A stretch of 56,602 nucleotides of DNA from an uncultured Alphaproteobacteria bacterium (GTDB lineage: Bacteria > Pseudomonadota > Alphaproteobacteria > HIMB59 > GCA-002718135), in the NCBI GenBank assembly GCA_902592345.1, contig CACJEE010000006.1:1-56602 (forward strand), in the 5' to 3' direction. The notes beneath the pieces are model-generated. The model made no database searches. It had not been told where the DNA came from and was given only the letters and a program-made list of their open reading frames with translations. Positions 20,996-30,303 of this stretch are shown here, in pieces (the stretch's first letter is position 1; each line of letters begins with the position of its first letter). The position numbers and the translations under genes are program-made.

Positions 20996-22291
20996 TTACT
21001 TTCCAATACAAAAATCTCTAAATATTATATCTAATATTTTTTCTATATCAAATTTTTTGTTTATTTCCAGCGATAAGTCGTGAGCTACTCTTAATTCATA
21101 AGCAGCGATATCTAGATTTTGATTAAACTTTACAGACTTTAATGTTTTTACTACACGTTCCATTATACTTATGTGTCTTTCACGTGAAAGAACGGGCATG
21201 ATTTTTCCTGTTTTTATTGTTTTTTTTGAAACCTCCCTAAGAAGAAGGTCAACACCCTCTCCTGTAATTGATGATATATTGTGGTGGGACGCTTTGCTGA
21301 CTGTTTTTTTTCTTTTGTCTGATTTTGACCTTACAAAAATCTTGTTTTGAACTTTCTTATATTTGTTTTTTTCATTTTTTTCCAGAAAAACAAGGTTGAG
21401 GTCTGATTTTTCAATAATATCTTTTGTTTTTTGAATCCCTATTTTTTCTATCTTGTTCTTGTGTTTTCTTAGGCCAGCAGTATCAATAAACGTAAACTTA
21501 AATCCCCCAATATCAATTGATGAGGTTATTGCATCTGTTGTAGTCCCAGGAATGTTTGTAACAATTGCTACATCTTTTTTTGATATAAAATTAATAAATG
21601 ATGACTTGCCAGTATTTGGCTTTCCAATAATTGCTACACTAACCCCGTTTCTGATGGGCTCTGAAAGCCTTGCGTATCTTAACTCAGTTTCTATTTTTTT
21701 TATTATGTTCTTATTTTGTTCTTTTATCTTTTTTATCATTCCATCAGGAAGGTCTTCGTCAGAGAAATCAATTACCGCCTCTAAATTAGCCAAAACCAAA
21801 ACAAGACTTTTGTTAATCTCCTTTGTAAAATCGCTTAGTCCTCCAGAAAGATTTTTTATTGCAATCTCTCTTTGTTTTTCTGTTTCAGCATTAATGATGT
21901 CTGAAATACTCTCTGTTTTTACAAGATCTATTTTGTTGTTTAAAAGCGCTCTTTTTGTAAATTCACCTGGTTCTGCAAGTCTCAAACCAAGTTTTTCAAA
22001 AGTTGTTGAAATTTTGCTAATTACAGCCTGACCGCCATGACAGTTAATTTCAACAACATCCTCTCCTGTAAAAGACTTTGGCGCCCTATAATACATGGCA
22101 ACAACTTGGTCGATAATGGTTGTTTTGTGTTTTATAAAAAGAAGATTCGCTACGCCTGCTTTTGGTTTTTTTATAGATGATATTTTTTTTAAAGCTTTAA
22201 TGGCGCCCGTTCCTGAAACTCTTATTACAGCAATCGCAGACTTGCCTGGTGGGGTAGAAAGAGCATAAATAGTATCATTATATTTAGACAT
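20996..22291 (-). CDS. mnmE: tRNA modification GTPase MnmE
   Basis: DTIYALSTPPGKSAIAVIRVSG, GKPNTGKSSFIN, DTAGLRKHKNKIEKIGI, C-terminal CIGK. Confidence 0.98.
   Translation of the reverse strand: MSKYNDTIYALSTPPGKSAIAVIRVSGTGAIKALKKISSIKKPKAGVANLLFIKHKTTIIDQVVAMYYRAPKSFTGEDVVEINCHGGQAVISKISTTFEKLGLRLAEPGEFTKRALLNNKIDLVKTESISDIINAETEKQREIAIKNLSGGLSDFTKEINKSLVLVLANLEAVIDFSDEDLPDGMIKKIKEQNKNIIKKIETELRYARLSEPIRNGVSVAIIGKPNTGKSSFINFISKKDVAIVTNIPGTTTDAITSSIDIGGFKFTFIDTAGLRKHKNKIEKIGIQKTKDIIEKSDLNLVFLEKNEKNKYKKVQNKIFVRSKSDKRKKTVSKASHHNISSITGEGVDLLLREVSKKTIKTGKIMPVLSRERHISIMERVVKTLKSVKFNQNLDIAAYELRVAHDLSLEINKKFDIEKILDIIFRDFCIGK
21176..21191. promoter_or_regulatory. parS-like site 2
   Basis: 16-bp perfect palindrome TCTTTCACGTGAAAGA inside mnmE; 2 symmetric differences from parS consensus. 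Confidence 0.7.
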
Positions 22292-22358
22292 TTTTGGCCA
22301 ATAAACATATTGGTCCTTTTAGTCTACAATTTCAATGATTAATTTTTTATATTAATTT

Positions 22359-23621
22359 CTAGGCGCTTTTTGTTCCCATGCTTTGAAAAAAGTCGTTATT
22401 TGTTTTGGTGTCTTTCATTTTTTCAAGCAGAAATTCCATTGCCTCGGTTGACCCCATTGGGGCTAATATTTTTCTTAAAATAAATATTTTTCCTAGTTCG
22501 TCTTTATCTAGTAATAGTTCTTCTTTTCTTGTTCCAGACTTTCCTATATCAAAGGCAGGATAGGTTCTTTTTTGACTCAATTTTCTATCAAGCATCATTT
22601 CGCTGTTTCCCGTTCCTTTAAATTCTTCAAAAATTACCTCGTCCATTCTACTCCCAGTTTCTATCAAGGCTGTTGCAATTATTGTTAAAGAGCCGCCATT
22701 TTCAACATTTCTGGCTGCACCAAAAAATCTTTTAGGTCTTTGTAGTGCGTTAGCATCTACACCACCAGTTAAAACCTTACCACTTGATGGAACTACAGTG
22801 TTATATGCTCTGCCTAATCTGGTAATTGAATCTAAAAGAATAACAACATCGTGTTTATATTCCACTAATCTTTTTGCTTTTTCAATAACCATTTCAGCTA
22901 CTTGAACATGTCTAGAAGCCGGTTCATCAAAGGTTGAACTAATAACCTCACCTTTAACAGATCTTTTCATATCAGTAACTTCCTCAGGTCTTTCATCAAT
23001 TAATAAAACAATAAGTTTTGTTTCGGGGTTATTGGCAGTTATTGCATTTGCAATTTTCTGCATAATTATTGTTTTTCCTGTAAAGGGTTGGGCAACAATA
23101 AGCTGTCTTTGACCTTTACCAAGAGGTGCTATAATATCTATTATTCTCTCTGTTAAGTCTGGCATTGGTTTTTCTTGTTCTAATTGAAACCTAGACTCGG
23201 GGTACAGTGGTGTTAAATCTTCAAAGTTTACCCTATTTTTAACATCATCTGTTTTTTTCCCATTTATTGTATTAATTTTAGTTATTGCAAAATACCTCTC
23301 ACCTTGTTTTGGAGCTCTTATTTCTCCTTCAACACTATCACCTGTTCTAAGGCTAAATTTTTTTATTTGTGTTGGGGAGATGTAAATATCGTCAGGACCT
23401 GGTAAGTAATTTGATTCAGAAGAGCGTAAAAAACCAAACCCATCTTGCATGATTTCAATCACTCCTAGTCCAGTAATTATTTCACCATCAGTTGCTATTT
23501 TTTTTAATATAGCAAACATTAAATCTTGCTTCCTTAGAGATGAAGGATTTTCTATTTCAAGTTTAACTGCTTGTTTTAATAGCTCTTCAGGTTGTTTATT
23601 TTTTAAATCTTGTAAGTTCAT
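22359..23621 (-). CDS. rho: transcription termination factor Rho
   Basis: [53 protein letters not shown]. Confidence 0.98.
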   Translation of the reverse strand: MNLQDLKNKQPEELLKQAVKLEIENPSSLRKQDLMFAILKKIATDGEIITGLGVIEIMQDGFGFLRSSESNYLPGPDDIYISPTQIKKFSLRTGDSVEGEIRAPKQGERYFAITKINTINGKKTDDVKNRVNFEDLTPLYPESRFQLEQEKPMPDLTERIIDIIAPLGKGQRQLIVAQPFTGKTIIMQKIANAITANNPETKLIVLLIDERPEEVTDMKRSVKGEVISSTFDEPASRHVQVAEMVIEKAKRLVEYKHDVVILLDSITRLGRAYNTVVPSSGKVLTGGVDANALQRPKRFFGAARNVENGGSLTIIATALIETGSRMDEVIFEEFKGTGNSEMMLDRKLSQKRTYPAFDIGKSGTRKEELLLDKDELGKIFILRKILAPMGSTEAMEFLLEKMKDTKTNNDFFQSMGTKSA

Positions 23622-24029
23622 TTTTTTTTGTTGGGGGTAATTTAGAAAAGAATATTTTTATTACAAAATATGTGAAGTAATGTCAAAATAATTATATTTA
23701 TATATATTTTATTAGTATTTGTAGTTGTGGTGTTAAAAATCTTAATTCCTTTGTTTTTCTTAACTAATAACAAATTTATACATGAGAATAAGCTTATTCC
23801 CAGAACAAGAATAACCGTGATAAGTATTTAAATTGTTTAAAAAACAACCTCCAAAATATAAAAAAAACGATAATAACATGTTAATTAATTTTTATAAAAA
23901 AAAAACCACAATACAAGCATATCTTTTTTTAAGCCTTATTTGCTGTTAGTTAAATTGAATAAATTTTAATTTTTTTAATTAAAAATTTAAAAAATAATAA
24001 TTATGTTTATAACAGTTGGTGTTGTTAAC
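23622..24029. other. candidate origin-type intergenic region
   Basis: Large AT-rich divergent intergenic between rho and maf; inverted DnaA-box-like pair (TTATTCTCA/TTATTCCCA) around palindrome 23786..23799; parAB/parS nearby. Confidence 0.4.
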
Positions 24030-24626
24030 ATGGCTTTGGGGAAAAAATTTATATTAGCTAGTAATAGTGCTTCGAGATACAGCTTATTAAAAAACGCCGG
24101 ACTTTCTTTTAGTAAAACACCCCCCTTTTGTAATGAAGAAAAAATTAAAAAAAAATTATTGCAAAAAAAAATTAACAAAAAAAATCTTCCCAAACATTTA
24201 GCAAAACAAAAAGCCTTGAGTGTTAGCAGAAAAAACCCAAACAAGCTGGTGGTTGGCTCAGACACTATTATTATTTTTCAAAAAAAAATAATAAACAAAG
24301 CAAAAACCTTAAAAGAGGCCAGGAAAAAACTAAAACAGCTATCAGGAAAAAAACACCAAATTATATCAGGCGCATCAGTGTGTTGTGGAAATAAACAAAT
24401 TTGGTCTATCAAACAACAATCAACAGTTACATTAAAAAAAATAAGCGACAAACAAATTGATGAGTATTTAAATAAAACTGGGAAACAAATACTGTCCTCC
24501 GTTGGCTGTTATCAGGTCGAAAAACTAGGTCCACAAATACTAAAATCTATAAAAGGGGATTTTTTTAACGTTTTAGGTTTTCCGTTATTTCCGTTTTTAT
24601 CTTTTTTGTCTAAAATAAAGAAATGA
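24030..24626 (+). CDS. Maf-like nucleoside triphosphate pyrophosphatase
   Basis: KFILASNSASRYSLLKNAGLSF, VVGSDTIIIF; start ATG 24030 or 24003. Confidence 0.93.
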   Translation: MALGKKFILASNSASRYSLLKNAGLSFSKTPPFCNEEKIKKKLLQKKINKKNLPKHLAKQKALSVSRKNPNKLVVGSDTIIIFQKKIINKAKTLKEARKKLKQLSGKKHQIISGASVCCGNKQIWSIKQQSTVTLKKISDKQIDEYLNKTGKQILSSVGCYQVEKLGPQILKSIKGDFFNVLGFPLFPFLSFLSKIKK

Positions 24627-25408
24627 AAGAGTTTTTTGTAATTGGAAACAAGACATCTAAAAGCCTTTCTCCTTTAATTTTTAATCACTGGTTTAAAAAA
24701 TACAAAATTGATGCAAAATATAAATTTGTCGAAGTTAAAAAAGGTGGTTTTGAAAAGGCTTTAAATAAAAAAATAAAAAACAAAAAAGTTTATGGTTTTA
24801 ACGTTACAGTCCCGTATAAAAAAAAAATAAACAAATACCTTGATATCAAAAATAATCATGCTGAAAACATAGGTGCGGTTAATTGTGTTTCAGTAGGAAA
24901 AAAACTCAAAGGAACCAACACAGACTGGGTGGGCTATTTAAACTCCATTAAAAAAGAAAAAATAAGAAAAAATAAAAAGATCTTGATATTAGGTTATGGT
25001 GGCGCCTCCCAGGCAATTTTCTATGGCCTTGTGTTAAAAGGATATAAAAAAATCATAGTTTTCAACCGTTCTAAAAAATTAATTAAACTAAAAGGTGCTG
25101 CCAAATATACCAAGCCTTACGCCTTAGCAGACAAACACCTTTCTGGGGCGGACTTAATAATAAACACCACCCCAACCAACCCCCTAAACAAAAAACAAAC
25201 AAGGTTAGTAAATAAAAAAGCATTAATCAGCGATATTGTATACACCCCAAAAGAAACAAACTTCTTGCAAAGTTTTAGCAACAACAAAAAAGTCTATGGC
25301 TTTACTATGCTTGTTGAGCAGGCCATACCCTGTTTTCGCCAGTGGTTTGGTTTTAACCCCAAGGTAGACAGGGAATTATTAAATAAAATTAATAACAAAA
25401 TAACATGA
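24623..25408 (+). CDS. aroE: shikimate dehydrogenase
   Basis: VIGNKTSKSLSPLIFNHWF, GFNVTVPYKKKI, GAVNCV, LGYGGASQAIFYGL. Confidence 0.96.
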   Translation: MKEFFVIGNKTSKSLSPLIFNHWFKKYKIDAKYKFVEVKKGGFEKALNKKIKNKKVYGFNVTVPYKKKINKYLDIKNNHAENIGAVNCVSVGKKLKGTNTDWVGYLNSIKKEKIRKNKKILILGYGGASQAIFYGLVLKGYKKIIVFNRSKKLIKLKGAAKYTKPYALADKHLSGADLIINTTPTNPLNKKQTRLVNKKALISDIVYTPKETNFLQSFSNNKKVYGFTMLVEQAIPCFRQWFGFNPKVDRELLNKINNKIT

Positions 25409-26001
25409 CAAAAGTTATTGGAATCACCGGTGGAATTGGGTCTGGAAAAACAACACTTTGTAAACACTTAAAAAAAAAAGGATACCTTGTTCATGATTCT
25501 GACAAGTTTGTTTCTAGTATTTATAAAAAACCAAATAAGCGCTTTTTAAAGTTTCTTAAAAAAAATGTTTCTAAAGAGGTAGTGCAAAAAGATAAAATAA
25601 ATAAAATAAAAGTTTCTAGTATTATTTTTAACAAAGATGAGGTCAGAAAAAAGCTTGAAAAATATATTCACAAAGAGGTTAAAATATCTAGAGAAAGCTT
25701 TATAAAAAAAAACCGAAAAAACAACAAGGGCGCTATTTTTGTAGATATCCCACTTTTGCTTGAAAACAATCTTGAAAAAAACTTTGATATAGTTGTCTGC
25801 GTTCTGTCTAAGAAAAAACTTAGAACAGAAAGGGTTCTGAAAAGTAAAAAATTTACAAAACAAATTTTGAATAAAATTTTTAAATCCCAAACCTCAGACA
25901 GAGATAGGAGGCTAAGGTCGCAAATTATTATTAATAACAACAAAACAAAAAAAGACTTTATTTTTTCAGCAGAAAGAGCTTTAATGGAGTTTTTAAGATG
26001 A
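25405..26001 (+). CDS. coaE: dephospho-CoA kinase
   Basis: VIGITGGIGSGKTTLCKHLKKKGYLVHDSD. Confidence 0.96.
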   Translation: MTKVIGITGGIGSGKTTLCKHLKKKGYLVHDSDKFVSSIYKKPNKRFLKFLKKNVSKEVVQKDKINKIKVSSIIFNKDEVRKKLEKYIHKEVKISRESFIKKNRKNNKGAIFVDIPLLLENNLEKNFDIVVCVLSKKKLRTERVLKSKKFTKQILNKIFKSQTSDRDRRLRSQIIINNNKTKKDFIFSAERALMEFLR

Positions 26002-26678
26002 GAGAAGTTGTAATTGACACAGAAACAACCGGGCTTAGTTATAAAAACGGTGATAGAATTATTGAGGTGGGCTGTGTTGAGCTGATTAATCATGTTGCAA
26101 CTAACAACTTTTTACAATTTTATTGTAAGGTTGATAAAGAAATATCAGAAAGCGCTCAAAAAATTACAGGGATAACAAACCGCTTTTTAAGTGATAAAAA
26201 TAACTTTGGTGATCACCACCAGGAGTTTTTAGGCTTCATAAGCAGCGACCCACTAATTATTCATAATGCTGATTTTGATGTTGGTTTTATTAACAATGAA
26301 CTGTCGCTTATTGGAAAACCCTCTATTAAGAATCCTGTGATCGACACGGTTGCGCTTGCAAGAAAGACTCTCAACACACGAGTAGCAAACCTTGATTATT
26401 TATGCAGAAGATTCAAAGTAGATCTGTCAGAAAGAGATCTTCATGGGGCTTTATTAGACTCAAGATTATTGGCAGAGGTTTATCTAGAGCTTAAGGGAGG
26501 AAAGCAATTTTCAATGAATCTCTCAAAAGATAACAAAACAAAAACAAACCAAACCTCCAAAAAAGAAGCAAACAACAAAAAAATAATAACATTTCAAGCG
26601 CTAGAAGAGGATGTTGCCCTCCACAAAAAAACAGTTGGTGAAATAAAAGAGGCTGTTTGGAAAAAATATAACTATTAA
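25998..26678 (+). CDS. dnaQ: DNA polymerase III epsilon subunit
   Basis: REVVIDTETTGLSYKNGDRIIEVGCVEL, LHGALLDSRLLAEVYLEL. Confidence 0.97.
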   Translation: MREVVIDTETTGLSYKNGDRIIEVGCVELINHVATNNFLQFYCKVDKEISESAQKITGITNRFLSDKNNFGDHHQEFLGFISSDPLIIHNADFDVGFINNELSLIGKPSIKNPVIDTVALARKTLNTRVANLDYLCRRFKVDLSERDLHGALLDSRLLAEVYLELKGGKQFSMNLSKDNKTKTNQTSKKEANNKKIITFQALEEDVALHKKTVGEIKEAVWKKYNY

Positions 26679-26707
26679 AATATAAAAAAGTAATTATATA
26701 TTCAGGT

Positions 26708-27295
26708 GTGGTTTATGGTGATTTGCAGTTTTTTGATTTAATTATATTTGCAGCAATTGCTGTTTTTATTATTTATCGTCTAAGGAGTGTTCTTGGTAAA
26801 AGAACTGGTTTTCAAAAAAACACAAAACAACAAGAGCAGGAATTTATCAAAAAAGAAAATAAACCCCATCAAGACAAAATACCTCAACTTACAGAAAGTG
26901 AAAAAAAATTTGAAATTGTATATAAAAAAGCCAGCTCTTTTGACCACAAAGCTTTTTTAGAAGGTGCAAAAAAAGCATTTGAAATTATAATTACTGCTTT
27001 TAACAAAGGGGATAAAAAAACCTTAAAAAACCTAGTATCAAAAGATGTTTACAGTGCTTTTGAAAAAGCCATTGATTCAGGCTCAAACAACTCAAACTCA
27101 CAATTTTATTCCTTGGTTGTTGATGGAATTGAAGACGCAAAAGTAGAGGGGGGAAAAATTACAATCGCAGTAAATTTTATAAGCGAACAAATACTTGGAG
27201 ACAATGAAGAAAATATTGTAAAAAATAAAGACACGTGGATTTTTGAAAAACCAGAGAACTCAAAAGAGCCTTCTTGGACGCTGGTATCAACTTAA
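26708..27295 (+). CDS. Tim44-domain protein
   Basis: FFDLIIFAAIAVFIIYRLRSVLGKRTG and Tim44-like C-terminal domain. Confidence 0.88.
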   Translation: MVYGDLQFFDLIIFAAIAVFIIYRLRSVLGKRTGFQKNTKQQEQEFIKKENKPHQDKIPQLTESEKKFEIVYKKASSFDHKAFLEGAKKAFEIIITAFNKGDKKTLKNLVSKDVYSAFEKAIDSGSNNSNSQFYSLVVDGIEDAKVEGGKITIAVNFISEQILGDNEENIVKNKDTWIFEKPENSKEPSWTLVST

Positions 27296-27299
27296 TAAT

Positions 27300-27731
27300 T
27301 TGCGCTATTTAAAACTTATAAAAAGAATAAAAAAAAATGAAGGGTTTTCTTCTATACCATATAAAGACCAACTAGGCTTTTTAACAATTGGATATGGGCA
27401 CTTAATATTATTGGAGGAGAAATATTTAATAGAAACCAAACCAACCAAAACTAAATTAGAAAAATTATTTATACAAGATTTTAAAAACGCCGTTAAAGAT
27501 TATAGAAAATATTTAAAAAAAAACACATCCAACAAAAAAGAGGAAGAGCTTTTAATTGAAATGGTTTTTCAAATGGGAATAATCAAGGTTCTTAAGTTTA
27601 AAAGCTTACTGCGCAATATGAAAAAAAAGAATAAACACCTTGTTTGTTTTGAAATGATGAAAAGCCTTTGGTATAATCAAACACCAAAAAGAGTGAAAGA
27701 GCTAATTAAGGTATTTCTAAAAAATGAATAA
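27300..27731 (+). CDS. GH24 (T4-type) lysozyme-like protein
   Basis: KKNEGFSSIPYKDQLGFLTIGYGHLI keeps E-x8-D-x5-T spacing of T4 lysozyme E11/D20/T26; likely TTG start 27300 (ORF opens at 27243). Confidence 0.8.
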   Translation: MRYLKLIKRIKKNEGFSSIPYKDQLGFLTIGYGHLILLEEKYLIETKPTKTKLEKLFIQDFKNAVKDYRKYLKKNTSNKKEEELLIEMVFQMGIIKVLKFKSLLRNMKKKNKHLVCFEMMKSLWYNQTPKRVKELIKVFLKNE

Positions 27732-28272
27732 CGAAGAAAACGATTTATTTTTAAAACAAATGAAGGGGGTTACGCCCATAAAAAAAAACAACAGAACGCC
27801 CAACAAAAAAACAATCAACAAAAACAAATTTATTAAAAAAAAAACCAAACTAACAAATGCTAATAATTTAGAAATTGAAAAAAAAACAGATGCAAAACGC
27901 TCTCATTTTTCCCTTGAAAAAACTAATATTAGGAAAAATATCAAAAAAAATATTTTAAAAATCGATAAAAAAATAGATTTTCATGGAAGGGGTCTTTTAG
28001 AGGCAGAAGAAATTTTTTCATCCACAATTTTAGAGTGTTTTAATAAAAACAAAAGATGCCTTTTGTTTATAACGGGAAAGGGGGTTTTTAAAAAAAAAGA
28101 TTATGATTGCAACAACAAACCCAAACTTTATCATGGTGTTATAAGGGCGGCTTTTTTTAATTGGGTAAAGTCTAAAAATTATTCAAAACACATTCTTGCT
28201 TTTGAGCAAGCTTCAATAGAGCATGGAGGTGACGGCGCCTTTTATGTTTATTTAAGAAAAAATAAAAATTAA
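27724..28272 (+). CDS. Smr-domain protein
   Basis: KIDFHGRGLLEAEEIF, LLFITGKGVF, HGGDGAFYVYLRK. Confidence 0.88.
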   Translation: MNNEENDLFLKQMKGVTPIKKNNRTPNKKTINKNKFIKKKTKLTNANNLEIEKKTDAKRSHFSLEKTNIRKNIKKNILKIDKKIDFHGRGLLEAEEIFSSTILECFNKNKRCLLFITGKGVFKKKDYDCNNKPKLYHGVIRAAFFNWVKSKNYSKHILAFEQASIEHGGDGAFYVYLRKNKN

Positions 28273-28937
28273 TTTTGCTCTAACTTAAAAATCTTTCCAT
28301 CAAAATAGATAAGCATCTTGTGAGGCAAAATCTCTGTAATTTTTTTTTCAAAAATTATTTTTTCAAACTTGTTTCTTTTATGATCTGCCCACAAATTATA
28401 ATAGTTTACAATTTCAATTGTGACTTGGGTGTTATTTTCATCATATCTTGCCATCATAGTGTACAATCTTCTACCATCAACAACTAAGGCGCTTTTTTCG
28501 CCCATCATTATTTTTTGAAAAGCTGTTAGTGGATCGTTTGTATATTGAACATCAAACACGTTGAGTCTTATTGTTTCTTCTTCAACCGGCTCCTGTTTTA
28601 GTGAAATCAACCTATCTCCACCAAATCTTAATTCCATATTTTTAATTGTTTTTTTAGTCTGCCAAAAGTGCTTATATTTTTTTGGTATTAACCCCTTTTT
28701 GTTTATTAAGCCTTCGGAAAAATACTCACCATTAAAACGATATATTGCTGACAAAAAACCTTTGTTTTTTAGGCTGAGCTTGTTTGAATAATCATCACTG
28801 CCTATTTTAATTTCCCAATTTAATTCGCCTATTTTTATGCCCCCAACCTTAACAACATAATCTTTTTTAATTTCTGCCCCAAACACAGGCCAACCAAAAA
28901 GAAACAAAAAAACAAAACTATTTAAAAATAACTTCAT
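28269..28937 (-). CDS. DUF3108-type periplasmic protein
   Basis: Signal peptide; GGIKIGELNWEIK, YTNDPLTAFQKIM, VVDGRRLY. Confidence 0.7.
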   Translation of the reverse strand: MKLFLNSFVFLFLFGWPVFGAEIKKDYVVKVGGIKIGELNWEIKIGSDDYSNKLSLKNKGFLSAIYRFNGEYFSEGLINKKGLIPKKYKHFWQTKKTIKNMELRFGGDRLISLKQEPVEEETIRLNVFDVQYTNDPLTAFQKIMMGEKSALVVDGRRLYTMMARYDENNTQVTIEIVNYYNLWADHKRNKFEKIIFEKKITEILPHKMLIYFDGKIFKLEQN

Positions 28938-30303
28938 AAAATTTTAAATTATTAGAACTAAAAGGAACATCAAATTCTTTTAGCAACTTCATTTGATTTG
29001 CTTTTAACAGATATTTGATGTCGGCATTATTGCCGATTAAATAAAAATCACTCTCTTGTGCTTGGCTTAAAGGAGAGATCATTTGGAAATGATTTGTTAT
29101 TACACCACCACCCTTATAAGGCATATATATCTTATTAGGTCGGTCTCTTATTTCATATGATATGTTAGAAAAAATTATTCGATCACTAATAACTAAGTCC
29201 ATATCCCCTGTTTTTTTCAAAATTTCTTTAACAAAAACATCTATCCCTCTAATTCTATCAAACATTTTACCGTTTGAGGAAATCAAGATAGAGACAAACA
29301 GGAAAACAGCAAAAACATAGTTGATGCCAAAGTTAATTACTATTAAATTTTTCTTTTTTTCTTCTACAAGCCTGAAGAATAAAATAAACAAAGAAATCAA
29401 TGCCGGTGCTGCCCAATTGGCATTAGCCCTTACAAGAAAGCTTTCAAACAAAATGATGATAATAATTGGCAATGAAAAAATTAATAAAAACTTATTTTCA
29501 AAATCCAAACGAAATGACCTAAACACATACAAAAAAGACAAAAACAAAATAGGACCCACCATAAAAATTTGTGAAACCAAGAACTTTAATGGCTCACCAA
29601 AATTAAGATTAAGGTTTTTTAAATTTGCATTACTTGAAGTATGGGCAATTGTTATCCATCCATTAACAATATTCCAATAGATGTTAGGCAACAAAACTAA
29701 CAAAAGAACCAAAACACAAGAGAGCCATCCAAGAGCGCGGCTTTTAAGAGAGGTCAACACTGTTTTGTCTGCAGAAACCAGTATTAAAAAACTTAATAAA
29801 AAATAAACAGCAGCGTATTTGGCCAGAAATGCCAAGCCCAAAAAAACCCCCAATAAAACAAAGTTTATCACTGAGCCGTCTTTTCTTATCTCTAGAAGTT
29901 TTGTCATAGACAGCACCCAAAACAAAAGAAGCAAAAGATCTGTAGAAATCAAAAATGATGAAACGGTTGCAGCTGGAATTAACAAAAAACTAAAAGAGCA
30001 AATAATAGATTTGTTTTTTGACAAACTTAGTTGCAAGCAAAGCCCATAAAAAGAAAAGAATAGTAAAAAATAAATCAGAAGAGGAAACATTTTCAGAGAA
30101 AAAAAAGAATCCCCAAACAATCGAATATATCCTGATAAAAACCAGGCAAGAAGAGGGGGTTTAGAAAAATACCCAAGATCTAAATTTTGAGACCACAACC
30201 AATATTGTGCCTCATCACCATATAATGAAAAACTAGTAAAAAAAGATGCAGAAACTTTAAGGCCAACAATAGCTAAAACCAAACAGGCAAACATCCTATT
30301 CAT
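28918..30303 (-). CDS. GT39/ArnT-like membrane glycosyltransferase
   Basis: SLYGDEAQYWLWSQNLDLGYFSKPPLLAWFLSGYIRLFGDSFFSLK, multi-TM. Confidence 0.88.
   Translation of the reverse strand: MNRMFACLVLAIVGLKVSASFFTSFSLYGDEAQYWLWSQNLDLGYFSKPPLLAWFLSGYIRLFGDSFFSLKMFPLLIYFLLFFSFYGLCLQLSLSKNKSIICSFSFLLIPAATVSSFLISTDLLLLLFWVLSMTKLLEIRKDGSVINFVLLGVFLGLAFLAKYAAVYFLLSFLILVSADKTVLTSLKSRALGWLSCVLVLLLVLLPNIYWNIVNGWITIAHTSSNANLKNLNLNFGEPLKFLVSQIFMVGPILFLSFLYVFRSFRLDFENKFLLIFSLPIIIIILFESFLVRANANWAAPALISLFILFFRLVEEKKKNLIVINFGINYVFAVFLFVSILISSNGKMFDRIRGIDVFVKEILKKTGDMDLVISDRIIFSNISYEIRDRPNKIYMPYKGGGVITNHFQMISPLSQAQESDFYLIGNNADIKYLLKANQMKLLKEFDVPFSSNNLKFYEVIFK

Noticed and set aside
21453-22031. 192-aa + strand ORF
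   Set aside because: Fully antisense to mnmE, which is unambiguous; no recognisable domain; low-complexity Ser/Leu/Phe composition typical of shadow ORFs
25546-26093. Two overlapping minus-strand ORFs (114 and 141 aa)
   Set aside because: Antisense to coaE/dnaQ; Phe/Leu-rich complement of Lys-rich coding sequence
24100-28270. Many long poly-A runs as possible frameshift or slippage sites
   Set aside because: They fit the overall AT-richness and Lys/Asn-rich coding; all affected ORFs are intact and recognisable
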